From Streptomyces sp. yr375 (GTDB taxonomy: Bacteria > Actinomycetota > Actinomycetes > Streptomycetales > Streptomycetaceae), in NCBI RefSeq assembly GCF_900110755.1, contig NZ_FOFF01000009.1, positions 124,001-188,000 of the forward strand: a DNA stretch of 64,000 bases, given 5' to 3'. Positions 42,951 to 51,591 of the stretch are shown here, in pieces. The notes beneath the pieces are model-generated. The model ran no database searches. It worked only from the letters and a program-made list of their open reading frames with translations, and was not told where the DNA came from. Within the stretch, counting starts at the first letter, position 1; every line of letters begins with the position of its first letter. Made by a program: the position numbers and the translations under genes.

Positions 42951-44033
42951 ATGGCGCAGCAGGCGTACATGACGGAGACGGACGACAACGGAGGCTCGGG
43001 ACCCGAGCCTCGGGGAACCCGGCTTCGGCGCCTGATCGGTACTTTCCTGCGCACCTTTTCCCGCGCTCCCGGGCGGGCCTTCGCGGGCTGGCGCGGCGAT
43101 CCGCGCGTCTGGCGGAGGGGCCTGGTCCTCACCGGGTTCGCGCTGGCCTTCTCCCTGGTGATGCTGGTGCACTCGCGCATCCCCAACCGCTACGGCAACC
43201 TCGGCAGCCTCACGGAGACGTTCCTGCCCTGGATCGGCGTGTTCGTGCCGGTGCTGCTGGTGCTCGCGCTGGTGCGCAGGTCGGCGACCGCGCTGATCGC
43301 CGTGATCCTGCCGGCCGTGGTCTGGCTGAACCTCTTCGGCGGGCTGCTCGGCGACAAGACCGGCAGCGGCGGGGACCTCACCGTCGCCACCCACAACGTC
43401 AACGCCGAGAACCCGGACGCCGCCGGCACCGCCCGTGACGTGGCCGCGTCCGAGGCGGACGTGCTGGCCCTGGAGGAGCTGACCGAGCCGGCGGTGCCGG
43501 TGTACGAGAAGGCGCTGGCGGCGACGTACAAGTACCACTCGGTGCAGGGCACGGTCGGCCTGTGGAGCAAGTATCCGCTGAGCTCCGTGCAGCCCGTCGA
43601 CATCAAGCTGGGCTGGACGCGCGCGATGCGGGCGACGATCACGACGCCGCAGGGGCAGGTCGCCGTCTATGTCGCGCATCTGCCCTCGGTGCGGGTGAAG
43701 GTGCAGGCCGGGTTCACCGCCCGGCAGCGCGACACGAGCGCGGACGCGCTGGGTGAGGCGATCGCCGACGAGCCGCTGGCCCGGGTGATCCTGCTCGGCG
43801 ACCTGAACGGCACCATGAACGACCGCTCGCTCAACGCGGTGACGTCCCAGATGCGCTCCACGCAGGGCGCGGCGGGCAACGGCTTCGGCTTCAGTTGGCC
43901 CGCGTCGTTCCCGATGGCGCGGATCGACCAGATCATGGTGAAGGGCGTGGACCCGGTGACGTCCTGGACCCTGCCCCGGACGGGCAGCGACCACCTTCCG
44001 GTGGCGGCGCGTGTGAAGGTCACCACACCTTAA
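42951..44033 (+). CDS. Membrane-anchored endonuclease/exonuclease/phosphatase (EEP) family protein
   Basis: 360 aa. After a basic cytoplasmic stretch, three hydrophobic helices (about 63-80, 95-112, 117-133) place the catalytic domain outside the membrane. The EEP residues are visible in order: THNVNAENP (Asn), LALEELTE (Glu), VYVAHLPSVR (His), LLGDLNGTMND (Asp-x-Asn) and GSDHLPVAA (Asp-His). The family cleaves phosphodiesters in nucleic acids, sphingomyelin or phosphoinositides; this three-helix actinobacterial group has no known substrate. ATG 42951 has a weak ribosome site. Confidence 0.88.
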   Translation: MAQQAYMTETDDNGGSGPEPRGTRLRRLIGTFLRTFSRAPGRAFAGWRGDPRVWRRGLVLTGFALAFSLVMLVHSRIPNRYGNLGSLTETFLPWIGVFVPVLLVLALVRRSATALIAVILPAVVWLNLFGGLLGDKTGSGGDLTVATHNVNAENPDAAGTARDVAASEADVLALEELTEPAVPVYEKALAATYKYHSVQGTVGLWSKYPLSSVQPVDIKLGWTRAMRATITTPQGQVAVYVAHLPSVRVKVQAGFTARQRDTSADALGEAIADEPLARVILLGDLNGTMNDRSLNAVTSQMRSTQGAAGNGFGFSWPASFPMARIDQIMVKGVDPVTSWTLPRTGSDHLPVAARVKVTTP

Positions 44034-44088
44034 CCAGCAGGTCATCTGCCGGAATACAAGGCCGGGGATGCTTTGTTCCGTAGGTAAA

Positions 44089-44112
44089 CATACGAAGCGT
44101 GCGCATCGTATG
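44089..44112. promoter_or_regulatory. Inverted repeat overlapping the start of a DHA1 exporter
   Basis: CATACGA (44089-44095) and TCGTATG (44106-44112) are perfect 7-bp arms, 10 nt apart, with the right arm including the ATG at 44110. The core ATACGA/TCGTAT also forms the outer part of the palindrome at 40323-40345, where the spacing is 7. A repressor bound here would block expression. Confidence 0.55.
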
Positions 44113-45378
44113 ACTAACGGAATCCGCTCTCCCCGAAAGGCTGACTTCTCCATGCCCCTGGCCCTGCTCGCCCTGGCCGTGGGTGCCTTCGGCATCGGCA
44201 CCACCGAGTTCGTGATGATGGGCCTGCTGCCCGACGTCGCGGCCGACCTGCGTGTGTCGATCCCGACGGCCGGACACCTGGTCTCGGCGTACGCGATCGG
44301 CGTCGTCGTCGGCGCCCCGCTGCTGGCCGCGCTGACGGCCCGGCTGCCGCGCCGGACCGTCCTGATCTCCCTGATGGTCCTGTTCGTCGCGGGCAACGCC
44401 CTCTCGGCCCTCGCCCCCGGCTACGACTCGCTCCTGGCCGCCCGCTTCCTCAGCGGACTGCCGCACGGCGCGTTCTTCGGCGTGGGCGCGGTGGTGGCCA
44501 CCAACCTGGCCGCGCCGGAGCGCAAGGCCCGCTCGGTGTCGCTGATGTTCCTCGGCCTGACCGTGGCCAACGTGGCGGGCGTGCCCGTCGCCACCCTCGT
44601 CGGCCAGGGCCTCGGCTGGCGCGCGACCTTCCTCGGTGTCAGCGTGATCGGCCTGGCCGCGATCGTCTCCCTGGCCCTGCTGATCCCTCGCCACCTGCCG
44701 CAGGCGGCGCCCGCGACGGGCCTGCGCGGCGAACTGGCGGCCCTGAAGTCCCTCCCGGTCTGGCTGGCGCTGGGCACGACGGTCGCCGGCTTCGGCGCGC
44801 TCTTCTCCGCGTACAGCTACATCACGCCGATGCTGACGGACTCCGCCGGGTACGCCGACTCCAGCGTGACGCTGCTGCTGGCCCTGTTCGGCGTCGGCGC
44901 GACGATCGGCAACCTGCTGGGCGGCCGCCTCGCCGACCACGCGATGCGCGCCACCCTGTTCACCGGCCTGACGTCCCTCGCCGTCGTCCTGGCCCTCTTC
45001 CCCCTCCTCATGACAACGACCTGGGGCGGCGCACTGGCCGTGTTCCTCCTGGGCGTGGCGGCCTTCATCACAGGCTCCCCCCTGAACCTCATGGTCATGG
45101 AAGAAGCGTCCACCGCCCCCTCCCTGGCCTCCTCCGCCAATCAGGCAGCCTTCAACCTCGCCAACGCGGGCGGAGCCTGGATCGGCGGCCTGACCCTGGC
45201 AGCAGGCTTCACGGCCACCTCCCCGGCACTCGCAGGCGCGGCGCTGGCGATCCTGGGCCTTCTGGTAGCGGCCACCGCCTACACGGTGGACCACCGCCGC
45301 ACCCCACAGCCCACAGCCCGCGAACGAATCATCGCCACCCACGTACCACAGCCTGCGGAAACGGGCGTTCATCACTGA
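44110..45378 (+). CDS. DHA1-family MFS exporter (AraJ/Cmx-like)
   Basis: 422 aa, 12 hydrophobic segments. FGIGTTEFVMMGLLPDVA in helix 1 is the signature of the AraJ/PbuE/chloramphenicol-exporter group, and GVPVATLVGQGLGWRATF lies in helix 5. Substrates are drugs, nucleosides or sugars. ATG 44110 lies within an operator-like palindrome and lacks a ribosome site, so translation may be leaderless; ATG 44152 (MPLALLAL), after GAAAGG, is an alternative that removes 14 residues before helix 1. A terminator follows the stop. Confidence 0.9.
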   Translation: MTNGIRSPRKADFSMPLALLALAVGAFGIGTTEFVMMGLLPDVAADLRVSIPTAGHLVSAYAIGVVVGAPLLAALTARLPRRTVLISLMVLFVAGNALSALAPGYDSLLAARFLSGLPHGAFFGVGAVVATNLAAPERKARSVSLMFLGLTVANVAGVPVATLVGQGLGWRATFLGVSVIGLAAIVSLALLIPRHLPQAAPATGLRGELAALKSLPVWLALGTTVAGFGALFSAYSYITPMLTDSAGYADSSVTLLLALFGVGATIGNLLGGRLADHAMRATLFTGLTSLAVVLALFPLLMTTTWGGALAVFLLGVAAFITGSPLNLMVMEEASTAPSLASSANQAAFNLANAGGAWIGGLTLAAGFTATSPALAGAALAILGLLVAATAYTVDHRRTPQPTARERIIATHVPQPAETGVHH

Positions 45379-45381
45379 TGG

Positions 45382-45417
45382 CCTCCCGGCGGCGAGCCCG
45401 TCGGGAGGACCGTGTTT
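45382..45417 (+). terminator. Rho-independent terminator of the DHA1 exporter
   Basis: CCTCCCGGCGG (45382-45392) pairs with CGTCGGGAGG and its preceding C (45398-45408), 11 bp including one G-U, around a 5-nt loop. GTGTTTT follows a few bases later. It starts 3 bp after the exporter stop. Confidence 0.7.
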
Positions 45418-45477
45418 TCCACAGCGGGGCAGGCAGGCCTGCCGTCGGGGTGCGTCAGTACGGCGTCCGCGCCGGCA

Positions 45478-45675
45478 TCAGGGCGCGCACGAGGGGATTT
45501 CCGGCGGAGGCTGTCGGTGGCACGAGCAGCGGCACCGGTGGACGAGCAGTACGTGTGTGGAGTGGGGCAGCGGTATGTCCTTGAGTTGGCGGCACCAGGC
45601 GTGTACGTCGTCGTAGCCGGGCTTGCGTGCCAGCGTGCACTCTGCGGACAGGACGGGCGCGTCGGCCGCCGTCAC
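45478..45675 (-). CDS. Small Cys/His-containing protein, last of a coupled trio
   Basis: 65 aa. Its GTG overlaps the stop of the 107-aa gene as GTGA, so it is translationally coupled. The sequence has VLSAECTLARKPGYDDVHAWC and a C-terminal HRCRCSCHRQ with three Cys and two His close together, which could bind metal. I do not recognise a family, but the pair with the preceding gene opposite a GntR regulator is an arrangement I have seen in Streptomyces. Confidence 0.55.
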   Translation of the reverse strand: MTAADAPVLSAECTLARKPGYDDVHAWCRQLKDIPLPHSTHVLLVHRCRCSCHRQPPPEIPSCAP

Positions 45676-45995
45676 GGGTGGACGCCAGGCTGGGGCAACC
45701 TGGCGCCCCGGCTGCCGGCGACGCGCAGTACAGCGCCGAGGACCTGCGTGGTCGCCCGCAGCGCGCCCCGTAACGCGTACTCGCCCGCCTTGCCGTCGTC
45801 GAGGACGGCTCTCGCGTCCGCCAGGACGTCGGCGGCGTCGTGGAGTTGGGCCGCCTCGATCTCGTCCGCGAGCCGCGACAACGGGCTGGGGGTGTCGCCT
45901 GCCGACACGAAACAGGGGTTGCCGGTGTCGCTCTCCCAGGGCAGCAGCCGCAGCCCCGCAGGAGGCGCGGCCACGGCGTCTCGGTCGTAGCTCAC
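45672..45995 (-). CDS. Conserved small Streptomyces protein next to a GntR regulator
   Basis: 107 aa, GTG after AAAGGTGAGCGA. It begins with PAGLRLLPWESDTGNPCFVS, then SRLADEIEAAQLHDAADVLADARAVLDD and ends VLRVAESRGARLP-like (VLRVAGSRGARLP). The middle is amphipathic helix. I recognise the pattern from uncharacterised Streptomyces proteins encoded beside GntR or Xre regulators; no function is known. Its start overlaps the stop of a 15-residue leader ORF as GTGA, and its own stop overlaps the next gene the same way. Confidence 0.68.
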   Translation of the reverse strand: MSYDRDAVAAPPAGLRLLPWESDTGNPCFVSAGDTPSPLSRLADEIEAAQLHDAADVLADARAVLDDGKAGEYALRGALRATTQVLGAVLRVAGSRGARLPQPGVHP

Positions 45996-46039
45996 TCGCT
46001 CACCTTTGTCAGGTGTGCGGTCGCTCGCGTCAAGGGCAT
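45992..46039 (-). CDS. 15-residue leader ORF coupled to the small-gene trio
   Basis: The ATG has an excellent ribosome site GGAAGGGAG 8 nt upstream and encodes MPLTRATAHLTKVSE. Its TGA overlaps the GTG of the next gene (GTGA). Such a mini-ORF can load ribosomes for, or control, the following gene. It could instead be the worn remainder of a longer gene. Confidence 0.5.
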   Translation of the reverse strand: MPLTRATAHLTKVSE

Positions 46040-46130
46040 TATGAAGGCTCCCTTCCGGGGGAACCGGGGCGGTGTGTCTGCTTGGCGGTAGGACACCGTC
46101 CCGGCATGGTCCAGCCGACGGAAGTCGGCT

Positions 46131-46146
46131 ACTGGCTCAAGCCAGT
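46131..46146. promoter_or_regulatory. GntR operator copy 1
   Basis: ACTGGCTCAAGCCAGT has perfect 7-bp arms around a CA centre. It lies in the divergent region between the small-gene trio and the GntR gene, nearer the former. Its centre is 46 bp from that of the second copy. Confidence 0.75.
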
Positions 46147-46176
46147 TTGGGGACGGGCGGCCGTCCGCGTCAAGCG

Positions 46177-46192
46177 ACTGGCTTAAGCCAGT
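46177..46192. promoter_or_regulatory. GntR operator copy 2
   Basis: ACTGGCTTAAGCCAGT is a perfect 16-bp palindrome, 15 bp before the GntR start codon, differing from copy 1 only at one central base. Two copies in the shared promoter region argue for control of both directions by the GntR protein. Confidence 0.82.
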
Positions 46193-46207
46193 TGATATGC
46201 TGGGGGT

Positions 46208-46981
46208 ATGACAGCCTCCGCATCCTCCTCGAGCCAGCCGCCGAGCAGACGCATCGCCGAGGAACTGCGGGCCGCCATCGAGGCCGGGCGTCTCGCGCCC
46301 GGTGACAAACTGCCCTCGGAGCGGGCTCTCGCCCAGCAGTACGGAGCCGCGCGCAACACGGCCCGTGAGGCGATCCGGATTCTCTCGGAAGCGGGACTGG
46401 TGACGGCCCGTCACGGAAGCGGGGTCTTCGTACGGGAGTCGCAGCGGCTGTTCCGGTTCGGCAGCGACCGGTACGCACGCGCCAACCGCGAGACCGGTCT
46501 GACTCCGTTCCGGCTCGAAGCCAGGCGTCAGGGCAAGGAGGCCCGCATCGACGTCGTCGCCGTCACCCGTGAGCACCCGCCCCGGGACATCGCCGAGCGC
46601 CTGGGCGTGGCGGCCGACGAGGAGAGCGTGCTGCACCGGGAGAACCACTACTTCGCCGACGACGAGCCCGTGCAGATCGTGTCGACCTACCTCAGGTGGG
46701 ACGAGGCCGACGGCACACCACTGACGCAGCCCCGGACCGGCAAGGACGGGATCTACGGCCGGCTAGAGGACCTCGGCCACGTCATGACCCGCGTACGGGA
46801 CGAGATCACCGCGCGCATGCCGACCCCGGCCGAGGCGGCGGTCCTCGGGCTGCCCTCCGGCGTGCCCGTCATCGAAGTCCTGCACACCAGCCTGGACCAG
46901 GAGGGCGAGCCGTTCGAGGTGTCCCGCTACGTGCACCGCGCGGACCTGACCGGCCTGCTCTACGAACTGGCCGTCGAGTAG
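46208..46981 (+). CDS. GntR/HutC-family regulator with UTRA domain
   Basis: 257 aa. The N-terminal winged helix (about 12-78) reads IAEELRAAIEAGRLAPGDKLPSERALAQQYGAARNTAREAIRIL. The UTRA ligand domain (about 95-255) has PPRDIAERLGVAADEESVLHRENHYFADDEPVQIVSTYL and ends ISRYVHRADLTGLLYE-like. HutC-type regulators bind small metabolites, and relatives control transfer genes on actinomycete integrative elements. Two palindromic operators upstream suggest autoregulation and control of the divergent mini-operon. Confidence 0.94.
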   Translation: MTASASSSSQPPSRRIAEELRAAIEAGRLAPGDKLPSERALAQQYGAARNTAREAIRILSEAGLVTARHGSGVFVRESQRLFRFGSDRYARANRETGLTPFRLEARRQGKEARIDVVAVTREHPPRDIAERLGVAADEESVLHRENHYFADDEPVQIVSTYLRWDEADGTPLTQPRTGKDGIYGRLEDLGHVMTRVRDEITARMPTPAEAAVLGLPSGVPVIEVLHTSLDQEGEPFEVSRYVHRADLTGLLYELAVE

Positions 46982-47006
46982 TCGCCCTATGCCCGAGGAG
47001 CCCAGC

Positions 47007-47591
47007 ATGCAGAGCACCGGCATCGTCGTCCGCCCCTTCCGGGACACGGATCTCCCCGGCGCCGCAGCGGCACTGACCGACGTGCACGCCACCGACGGCT
47101 ACCCGGTCGAGGGGGTGGCCCGTCCGGCGGACTGGCTGCGGTCCGACGACGTACTGGCCTCCTGGGTGGCGGAGGCCGGGGGAAGGATCGTCGGCCATGT
47201 GGCGGTGATGCGGCCGTGTGGCGAGGGCGCGGTGACGCTGTGGCTCGAACAGAGCGCGGCCGACGGGCAGCACATCGAGCAGCACATCGGAGTACTGGCC
47301 CGCCTCTTCGTCGTCCGAGACGCCCGCAGGCGCGCCGTGGGCGAGCAGTTGGTCCGGACGGCCATGGGCTACGGCTTGAGTCACGGCCGCCGCCTGGTCC
47401 TCGACGTGATGGTCAAGGACCAGGCCGCCATACGTCTTTACGAGCGCCTCGGCTGGTCCAGGACGGGGCGGACGACCCACCACTTCGGCGCGGGACAGAG
47501 CATCGAGGCGATCTGCTACGCCGCCCCCGGCGATGGGGGCTTCGCGACTCCGCAGTCCCCTGACGTCGCGACCAGGTCCGCGGAGTACTGA
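47007..47591 (+). CDS. GNAT-family N-acetyltransferase
   Basis: 194 aa from ATG 47007, which has GAGGAG at 7 nt; ATG 46989 lacks one. GNAT order: VRPFRDTDLPGAAAAL (motif C), VGHVAVMRP (strand 4), the acetyl-CoA loop VRDARRRAVGEQLVRTAM (motif A) and AAIRLYERLGWSRTG (motif B). The substrate is unknown. It starts 25 bp after the GntR stop and is probably co-transcribed with it. Confidence 0.88.
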   Translation: MQSTGIVVRPFRDTDLPGAAAALTDVHATDGYPVEGVARPADWLRSDDVLASWVAEAGGRIVGHVAVMRPCGEGAVTLWLEQSAADGQHIEQHIGVLARLFVVRDARRRAVGEQLVRTAMGYGLSHGRRLVLDVMVKDQAAIRLYERLGWSRTGRTTHHFGAGQSIEAICYAAPGDGGFATPQSPDVATRSAEY

Positions 47592-47734
47592 TCGTCCCGG
47601 GTGAGGGTGTCGTCGTGCCGTTTGTGGAAGCCTGCGGCGTTCTTGACTGTGTGGTGCCGGTTGGTGAGAACGCGGAGACCGGCCAGCGCGCCCCGTGTGT
47701 CGTTCAAGCGGGCGAGGGCGCGCTGGGCTGATGG

Positions 47735-49489
47735 TTAGAGGGACTCGCGCCAGGCGTTGGTGATGGGGAGGCGGCGGTCCTTGCCGAAACCCTTTGCGGA
47801 GATCTTCGTGCCCGGCGGGTACTGGCGCCGCTTGTACTCGGCGGTGTCCACCATGCGCAGGGTCTTGGCGACCAGCTCACGGTCGTAGCCCGCCGCGACG
47901 ATCGCGTCGGCGCCCTGGTCCCGGTCGACGTACATCTCGAGGATCGCGTCCAGGACGGGGTAGTCCGGGAGGGAGTCCGTGTCGACCTGGCCGGGGCGCA
48001 GCTCCGCGCTCGGCGGCTTGGTGATCGAGTTCTCGGGGATCGGCGGGGTCTGGCCGCGCTCCGCAGCGGCGCGGTTGCGCCACTCCGCCAGGCGGAAGAT
48101 CCACGTCTTGTACACGTCCTTGATGGGCCCGTACGCCCCCACCGAGTCGCCGTACAGCGTCGAATACCCCACCGCCAGCTCCGACTTGTTGCCGGGGGCC
48201 AGCACGATGTGGCCCTCCTGGTTGGAGACGGCCATCAGCAGCGTGCCGCGCAGCCGGGACTGGAGGTTCTCCTCCGCGAGACCCGTCAGGCCCAGGGACG
48301 ACATGTACGCGTCGAACATCGGCTCGATCGGGACCGTGCGGAAGTTCAGGCCGGTCCGGCGCGCCAGCTCCGCCGCGTCGCCCTTGGAGTGCTCGGAGGA
48401 GTACTTCGACGGCATCGACACGCCGTACACATGCTGCGCGCCCACCGCGTCGCACGCGATCGCCGCCACCAGCGCCGAGTCGATGCCGCCCGACAGACCG
48501 ATCAGCACCGACGTGAAGCCGTTCTTCGCGACGTACGCCCGCAGGCCCACGACCAGCGCCGAGTAGATCTCCTCGGCGTCGTCCAGCCGCTCCGCGTACC
48601 CGCCGGACAGCTCCGGCTCGTACGCCGGCAGCGGCTCCTGCGACAGCACGACGCGGTCGATGCGCAGACCGTCGTCGACGACGCCCGTCGGCGCGTCGGC
48701 CGAGGCCGCCGGCAGGTCGAGGTCCAGGACCACGCAGCCTTCCGAGAACTGCGGCGCCCGCGCGATCACCTCGCCGTCCCTGTCGACGACGATCGAGTCG
48801 CCGTCGAAGACCAGCTCGTCCTGCCCGCCGATCATCGCGAGGTAGGCGGTGGTGCAGCCGGCCTCCTGGGCCCGCTTGCGGACCAGCTCCAGGCGGGTGT
48901 CGTCCTTGTCCCGCTCGTAGGGGGAGGCGTTGACCGAGAGCAGCAGACCGGCCTCGGCGGAGCGCGCCGCCGGTACCCGGCCGCCGTCCTGCCAGAGGTC
49001 CTCGCAGATGGCGAGCGCCACGTCCACCCCGTGCACCCGGACCACCGGCATGGTGTCGCCGGGCACGAAGTAGCGGAACTCGTCGAAGACGCCGTAGTTC
49101 GGCAGGTGGTGCTTGGCGAAGGACAGGACCACCTCGCCGCCGTGCAGCACCGCCGCCGCGTTGCGCGGGGAGCCGGCCGGGCGGCCGAACTTCGGCTGGT
49201 CGTCCTGCGACCGGTCGAGGTAGCCGACGATCACCGGCAGCTCCCCGAAGCCCTCCTCGGCGAGGCGCGCGGCGAGCGCGCGCAGGGCCGCGCGGGAGGC
49301 CTCGACGAAGGAGGAGCGTAGGGCGAGGTCCTCGACGGGATACCCGGTCAGCGCCATCTCCGGGAACGCCACGAGATGCGCTCCCTGTTCGGCGGAGTGC
49401 CGGGTCCAGCGGAGGATCGTTTCGGTGTTGCCGGCGAGGTCGCCGACGCGCGAGTCGATCTGGTTCAGAGCGAGACGAAGTTGAGGCAC
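47735..49489 (-). CDS. nadE: Glutamine-dependent NAD+ synthetase
   Basis: 584 aa from GTG 49489 (VPQLRLALNQIDSRVGD, the conserved N-terminus). The N-terminal nitrilase-type glutaminase has its triad in FPEMALTGYP (Glu), SFAKHHLPNYGVFDE (Lys) and ALAICEDLW (Cys). The C-terminal synthetase has the P-loop GLSGGIDSALVAAIA and NKSELAVGYSTLYGD. It amidates nicotinate adenine dinucleotide to NAD+ using glutamine-derived ammonia. It depends on glutamine and so is functionally linked to the glnA2/glnE region further right. Confidence 0.97.
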   Translation of the reverse strand: MPQLRLALNQIDSRVGDLAGNTETILRWTRHSAEQGAHLVAFPEMALTGYPVEDLALRSSFVEASRAALRALAARLAEEGFGELPVIVGYLDRSQDDQPKFGRPAGSPRNAAAVLHGGEVVLSFAKHHLPNYGVFDEFRYFVPGDTMPVVRVHGVDVALAICEDLWQDGGRVPAARSAEAGLLLSVNASPYERDKDDTRLELVRKRAQEAGCTTAYLAMIGGQDELVFDGDSIVVDRDGEVIARAPQFSEGCVVLDLDLPAASADAPTGVVDDGLRIDRVVLSQEPLPAYEPELSGGYAERLDDAEEIYSALVVGLRAYVAKNGFTSVLIGLSGGIDSALVAAIACDAVGAQHVYGVSMPSKYSSEHSKGDAAELARRTGLNFRTVPIEPMFDAYMSSLGLTGLAEENLQSRLRGTLLMAVSNQEGHIVLAPGNKSELAVGYSTLYGDSVGAYGPIKDVYKTWIFRLAEWRNRAAAERGQTPPIPENSITKPPSAELRPGQVDTDSLPDYPVLDAILEMYVDRDQGADAIVAAGYDRELVAKTLRMVDTAEYKRRQYPPGTKISAKGFGKDRRLPITNAWRESL

Positions 49490-49520
49490 GGAACCAGTGT
49501 AATCGTCAGTGCGACGCGAT

Positions 49521-49557
49521 GGGGGTGCGCGAGGTGTCACGCACCTCACGCACCCCC
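49521..49557 (-). terminator. Long hairpin downstream of the S53 protease gene
   Basis: GGGGGTGCGCGAGGTG (49521-49536) pairs with CACCTCACGCACCCCC (49542-49557): 16 bp with one mismatch around a TCACG loop. It lies 88 bp beyond the protease stop and 32 bp before the nadE start on the same strand, so it should insulate nadE from the protease gene. Confidence 0.8.
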
Positions 49558-49596
49558 ACCGATAACTCTCAACCCTTACGGGGTACTGCCCGGCTA

Positions 49597-49637
49597 CCGA
49601 TCAGCCACCGGTCGGTCGCCGATCAGCCACCGGTCGG
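49597..49637. repeat. 19-bp direct repeat downstream of the S53 protease gene
   Basis: CCGATCAGCCACCGGTCGG occurs at 49597-49615 and 49619-49637, and a degenerate third copy runs into the protease stop codon. It may add to the terminator beside it or be a simple tandem duplication. Confidence 0.8.
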
Positions 49638-49644
49638 CCACCGC

Positions 49645-51591
49645 TCAGCGCTTGGCGCCGCGGTACGACTCGACGTAGCCGCTCGCCGGCGTGCCGACGC
49701 CGGTGACGTCGTCGTAGCCCTTGACCGCGGACAGCGAGCTGTCCTTGCCGAGGCTGCGCACGGAGGTCAGCAGACCGCCCGTCGCGTCGAAGCCGTTGAC
49801 GAAGTCGACGCGCGCGACGGCGAGTTCGGTACCCGTCGGCTTGTCCGTGACGTCGTGGTAGACCCGCGAGCCGAACTTGGCGTAGATCGACGGGTTGGCG
49901 AAACCGATCGCCTTGCCGCCCTGCGCCTCCTGCGCCAGCGCCTGGACGGCCGCGATCACCGGAGCGGCGAGCGAGGTGCCGCCGATGCGGTACTCGGCGT
50001 ACTGCTGGGACCCGTCCGGGAAGGTCTGGGTCTGGCCGACGCGGAAGCCGGTGTTCGGGTCGGCGATCGCCGCGATGTCCGGGACGACGCGGTTGCCGGC
50101 GGCGTTGTTCGCCGTGGCCAGCGCCGTCGGGACGACGCCCTTCTGGTAGTACGGCTGCGCGACGGTCTTGCTGGTGCCGCCGCCCGCGCCCGAGTTGTAC
50201 GCGCCCGGGAAGCCGGTCCAGCTCTTGCCGTCGGCCGACAGGACGGCCTTGTCGGTGCCCCAGCCGGTCTCCCACAGGTACTTGTCGCCCTTGCCGACCG
50301 CCAGCGAGGTACCGCCGACCGCCGTCACCCACGCCGAGTTGGCCGGGGTGTCGACCTGCTTCGTACCGGTGTTGGCGACCTCGTCGCCGTTGTCGCCGGA
50401 GGAGAAGTAGAAGCCGATGCCCTCGACCGCGCCGAACTGGAAGACCTGGTCGTAGGCGGCCGCGAGGTCGGGCGTCTGGTTGGCCTCGATGTCGCCCCAG
50501 GAGTTGGAGACGATGTCGGCCAGGTGGTTGTCGACGACCTTGCTGAGCGAGTCGAGCAGATCCTCGTCGTAGCAGGACGCGGCGCCCACGTACGTGACGT
50601 TCGCGTCCGGCGCGACCGCGTGCACGGCCTCGACGTCGAGGGTCTCCTCGCCGTACCAGCCGGACGCCCCGCACTCCGTGGTCCTGGTGAACTGCGCGGG
50701 CAGGACCTGCTTGAGCTGGCTCGTCTTCCAGGACCCGTCGCCGTGCGCCTTCGCGTACGTGGCCGAGTCGAAGGCGATCGTCGGCGAGGCGTAGGCGTCC
50801 GTGATGGCGACGCGCACACCCTTGCCGGTGAACTTGCCGGCGCCGTAGGCGGCCCGCAACTGCTTGCCCGTGTACCCCTGGACGGCGTACGGGATCTTCT
50901 GGCCGTACGCCGACGGGAGGGTCGTCGCCACGTTGGAGCCGTAGTACGAGGAGAACGGCCCGGCGTTCTTGAACACCGCGTCCGGCGGCGGGAGTTGGTC
51001 CTTGGAGCTGGCCTTGTGCGGCGCGTTGTCCAGGCCGGTGACGGTCAGCACGGCGCCGTCCAGACCCGCGGGCGCCGAGGCGGCCTGCGCGGGGGCGCGG
51101 TAGGTCTTGCCGCTCTTCGCGTAGTTGTGCAGTTGGGTGCCGAACGCCTTCTCGGCGGCGGCGACTTCGCCGCTCACGGAGACGTAGTGCTCCGACGTGC
51201 CCGTCACCTTCAGACCGGCGGCCGTCAGCCACGACTTGACCGCGGCCACCTGCGCCGCGGTCGCGCCGAAGCGGGCCTGCGCCTGCGCGGCGGAGAGGTA
51301 CTCGCCGTAGGCGGCCGAGCCGGGGTCGGCGACGGACTTCGCGTACGCGGCGAGGCCGGCGGCGTCCCGTCCCGCGAGGTAGACCCGGGCGGAGACCTGG
51401 CTGCTGTCCGGGGTCGAGCCCTTGTCCGCCTTGGCCGTGGCCCACGCGGGCTTGGTCCCGGCCAGCGTGTCACGGGTGGGGCTGTCCGCGGCGTGCGCCG
51501 CGGGTATACCGAGCGCCAGCGCGCCGGCGATCATGGGCAGCGTGGCCGCCATGCTCGCTCCGGCGCGCAGCGCGGCACGGTTGGATCTCAT
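49645..51591 (-). CDS. Secreted S53 (sedolisin/kumamolisin-type) serine-carboxyl peptidase
   Basis: 648 aa. A Sec signal covers residues 1-35 (cleavage after AHA). The pro-kumamolisin activation domain spans about 60-200. The catalytic domain has Glu and Asp in YGEETLDVEAVHA, the oxyanion Asp region SSGDNGDE and the nucleophile in GGTSLAAP. The calcium site is near YDDVTGVGTP at the end. S53 enzymes are active at acid pH and self-process their propeptide. This is a typical Streptomyces exoprotease, monocistronic by its terminator. Confidence 0.95.
   Translation of the reverse strand: MRSNRAALRAGASMAATLPMIAGALALGIPAAHAADSPTRDTLAGTKPAWATAKADKGSTPDSSQVSARVYLAGRDAAGLAAYAKSVADPGSAAYGEYLSAAQAQARFGATAAQVAAVKSWLTAAGLKVTGTSEHYVSVSGEVAAAEKAFGTQLHNYAKSGKTYRAPAQAASAPAGLDGAVLTVTGLDNAPHKASSKDQLPPPDAVFKNAGPFSSYYGSNVATTLPSAYGQKIPYAVQGYTGKQLRAAYGAGKFTGKGVRVAITDAYASPTIAFDSATYAKAHGDGSWKTSQLKQVLPAQFTRTTECGASGWYGEETLDVEAVHAVAPDANVTYVGAASCYDEDLLDSLSKVVDNHLADIVSNSWGDIEANQTPDLAAAYDQVFQFGAVEGIGFYFSSGDNGDEVANTGTKQVDTPANSAWVTAVGGTSLAVGKGDKYLWETGWGTDKAVLSADGKSWTGFPGAYNSGAGGGTSKTVAQPYYQKGVVPTALATANNAAGNRVVPDIAAIADPNTGFRVGQTQTFPDGSQQYAEYRIGGTSLAAPVIAAVQALAQEAQGGKAIGFANPSIYAKFGSRVYHDVTDKPTGTELAVARVDFVNGFDATGGLLTSVRSLGKDSSLSAVKGYDDVTGVGTPASGYVESYRGAKR

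Noticed and set aside
47516..47707. Minus-strand ORF of 63 codons after the GNAT gene
   Set aside because: It overlaps the GNAT 3' end, shows only mild codon bias, has no ribosome site and matches nothing I know; a decayed fragment cannot be excluded.
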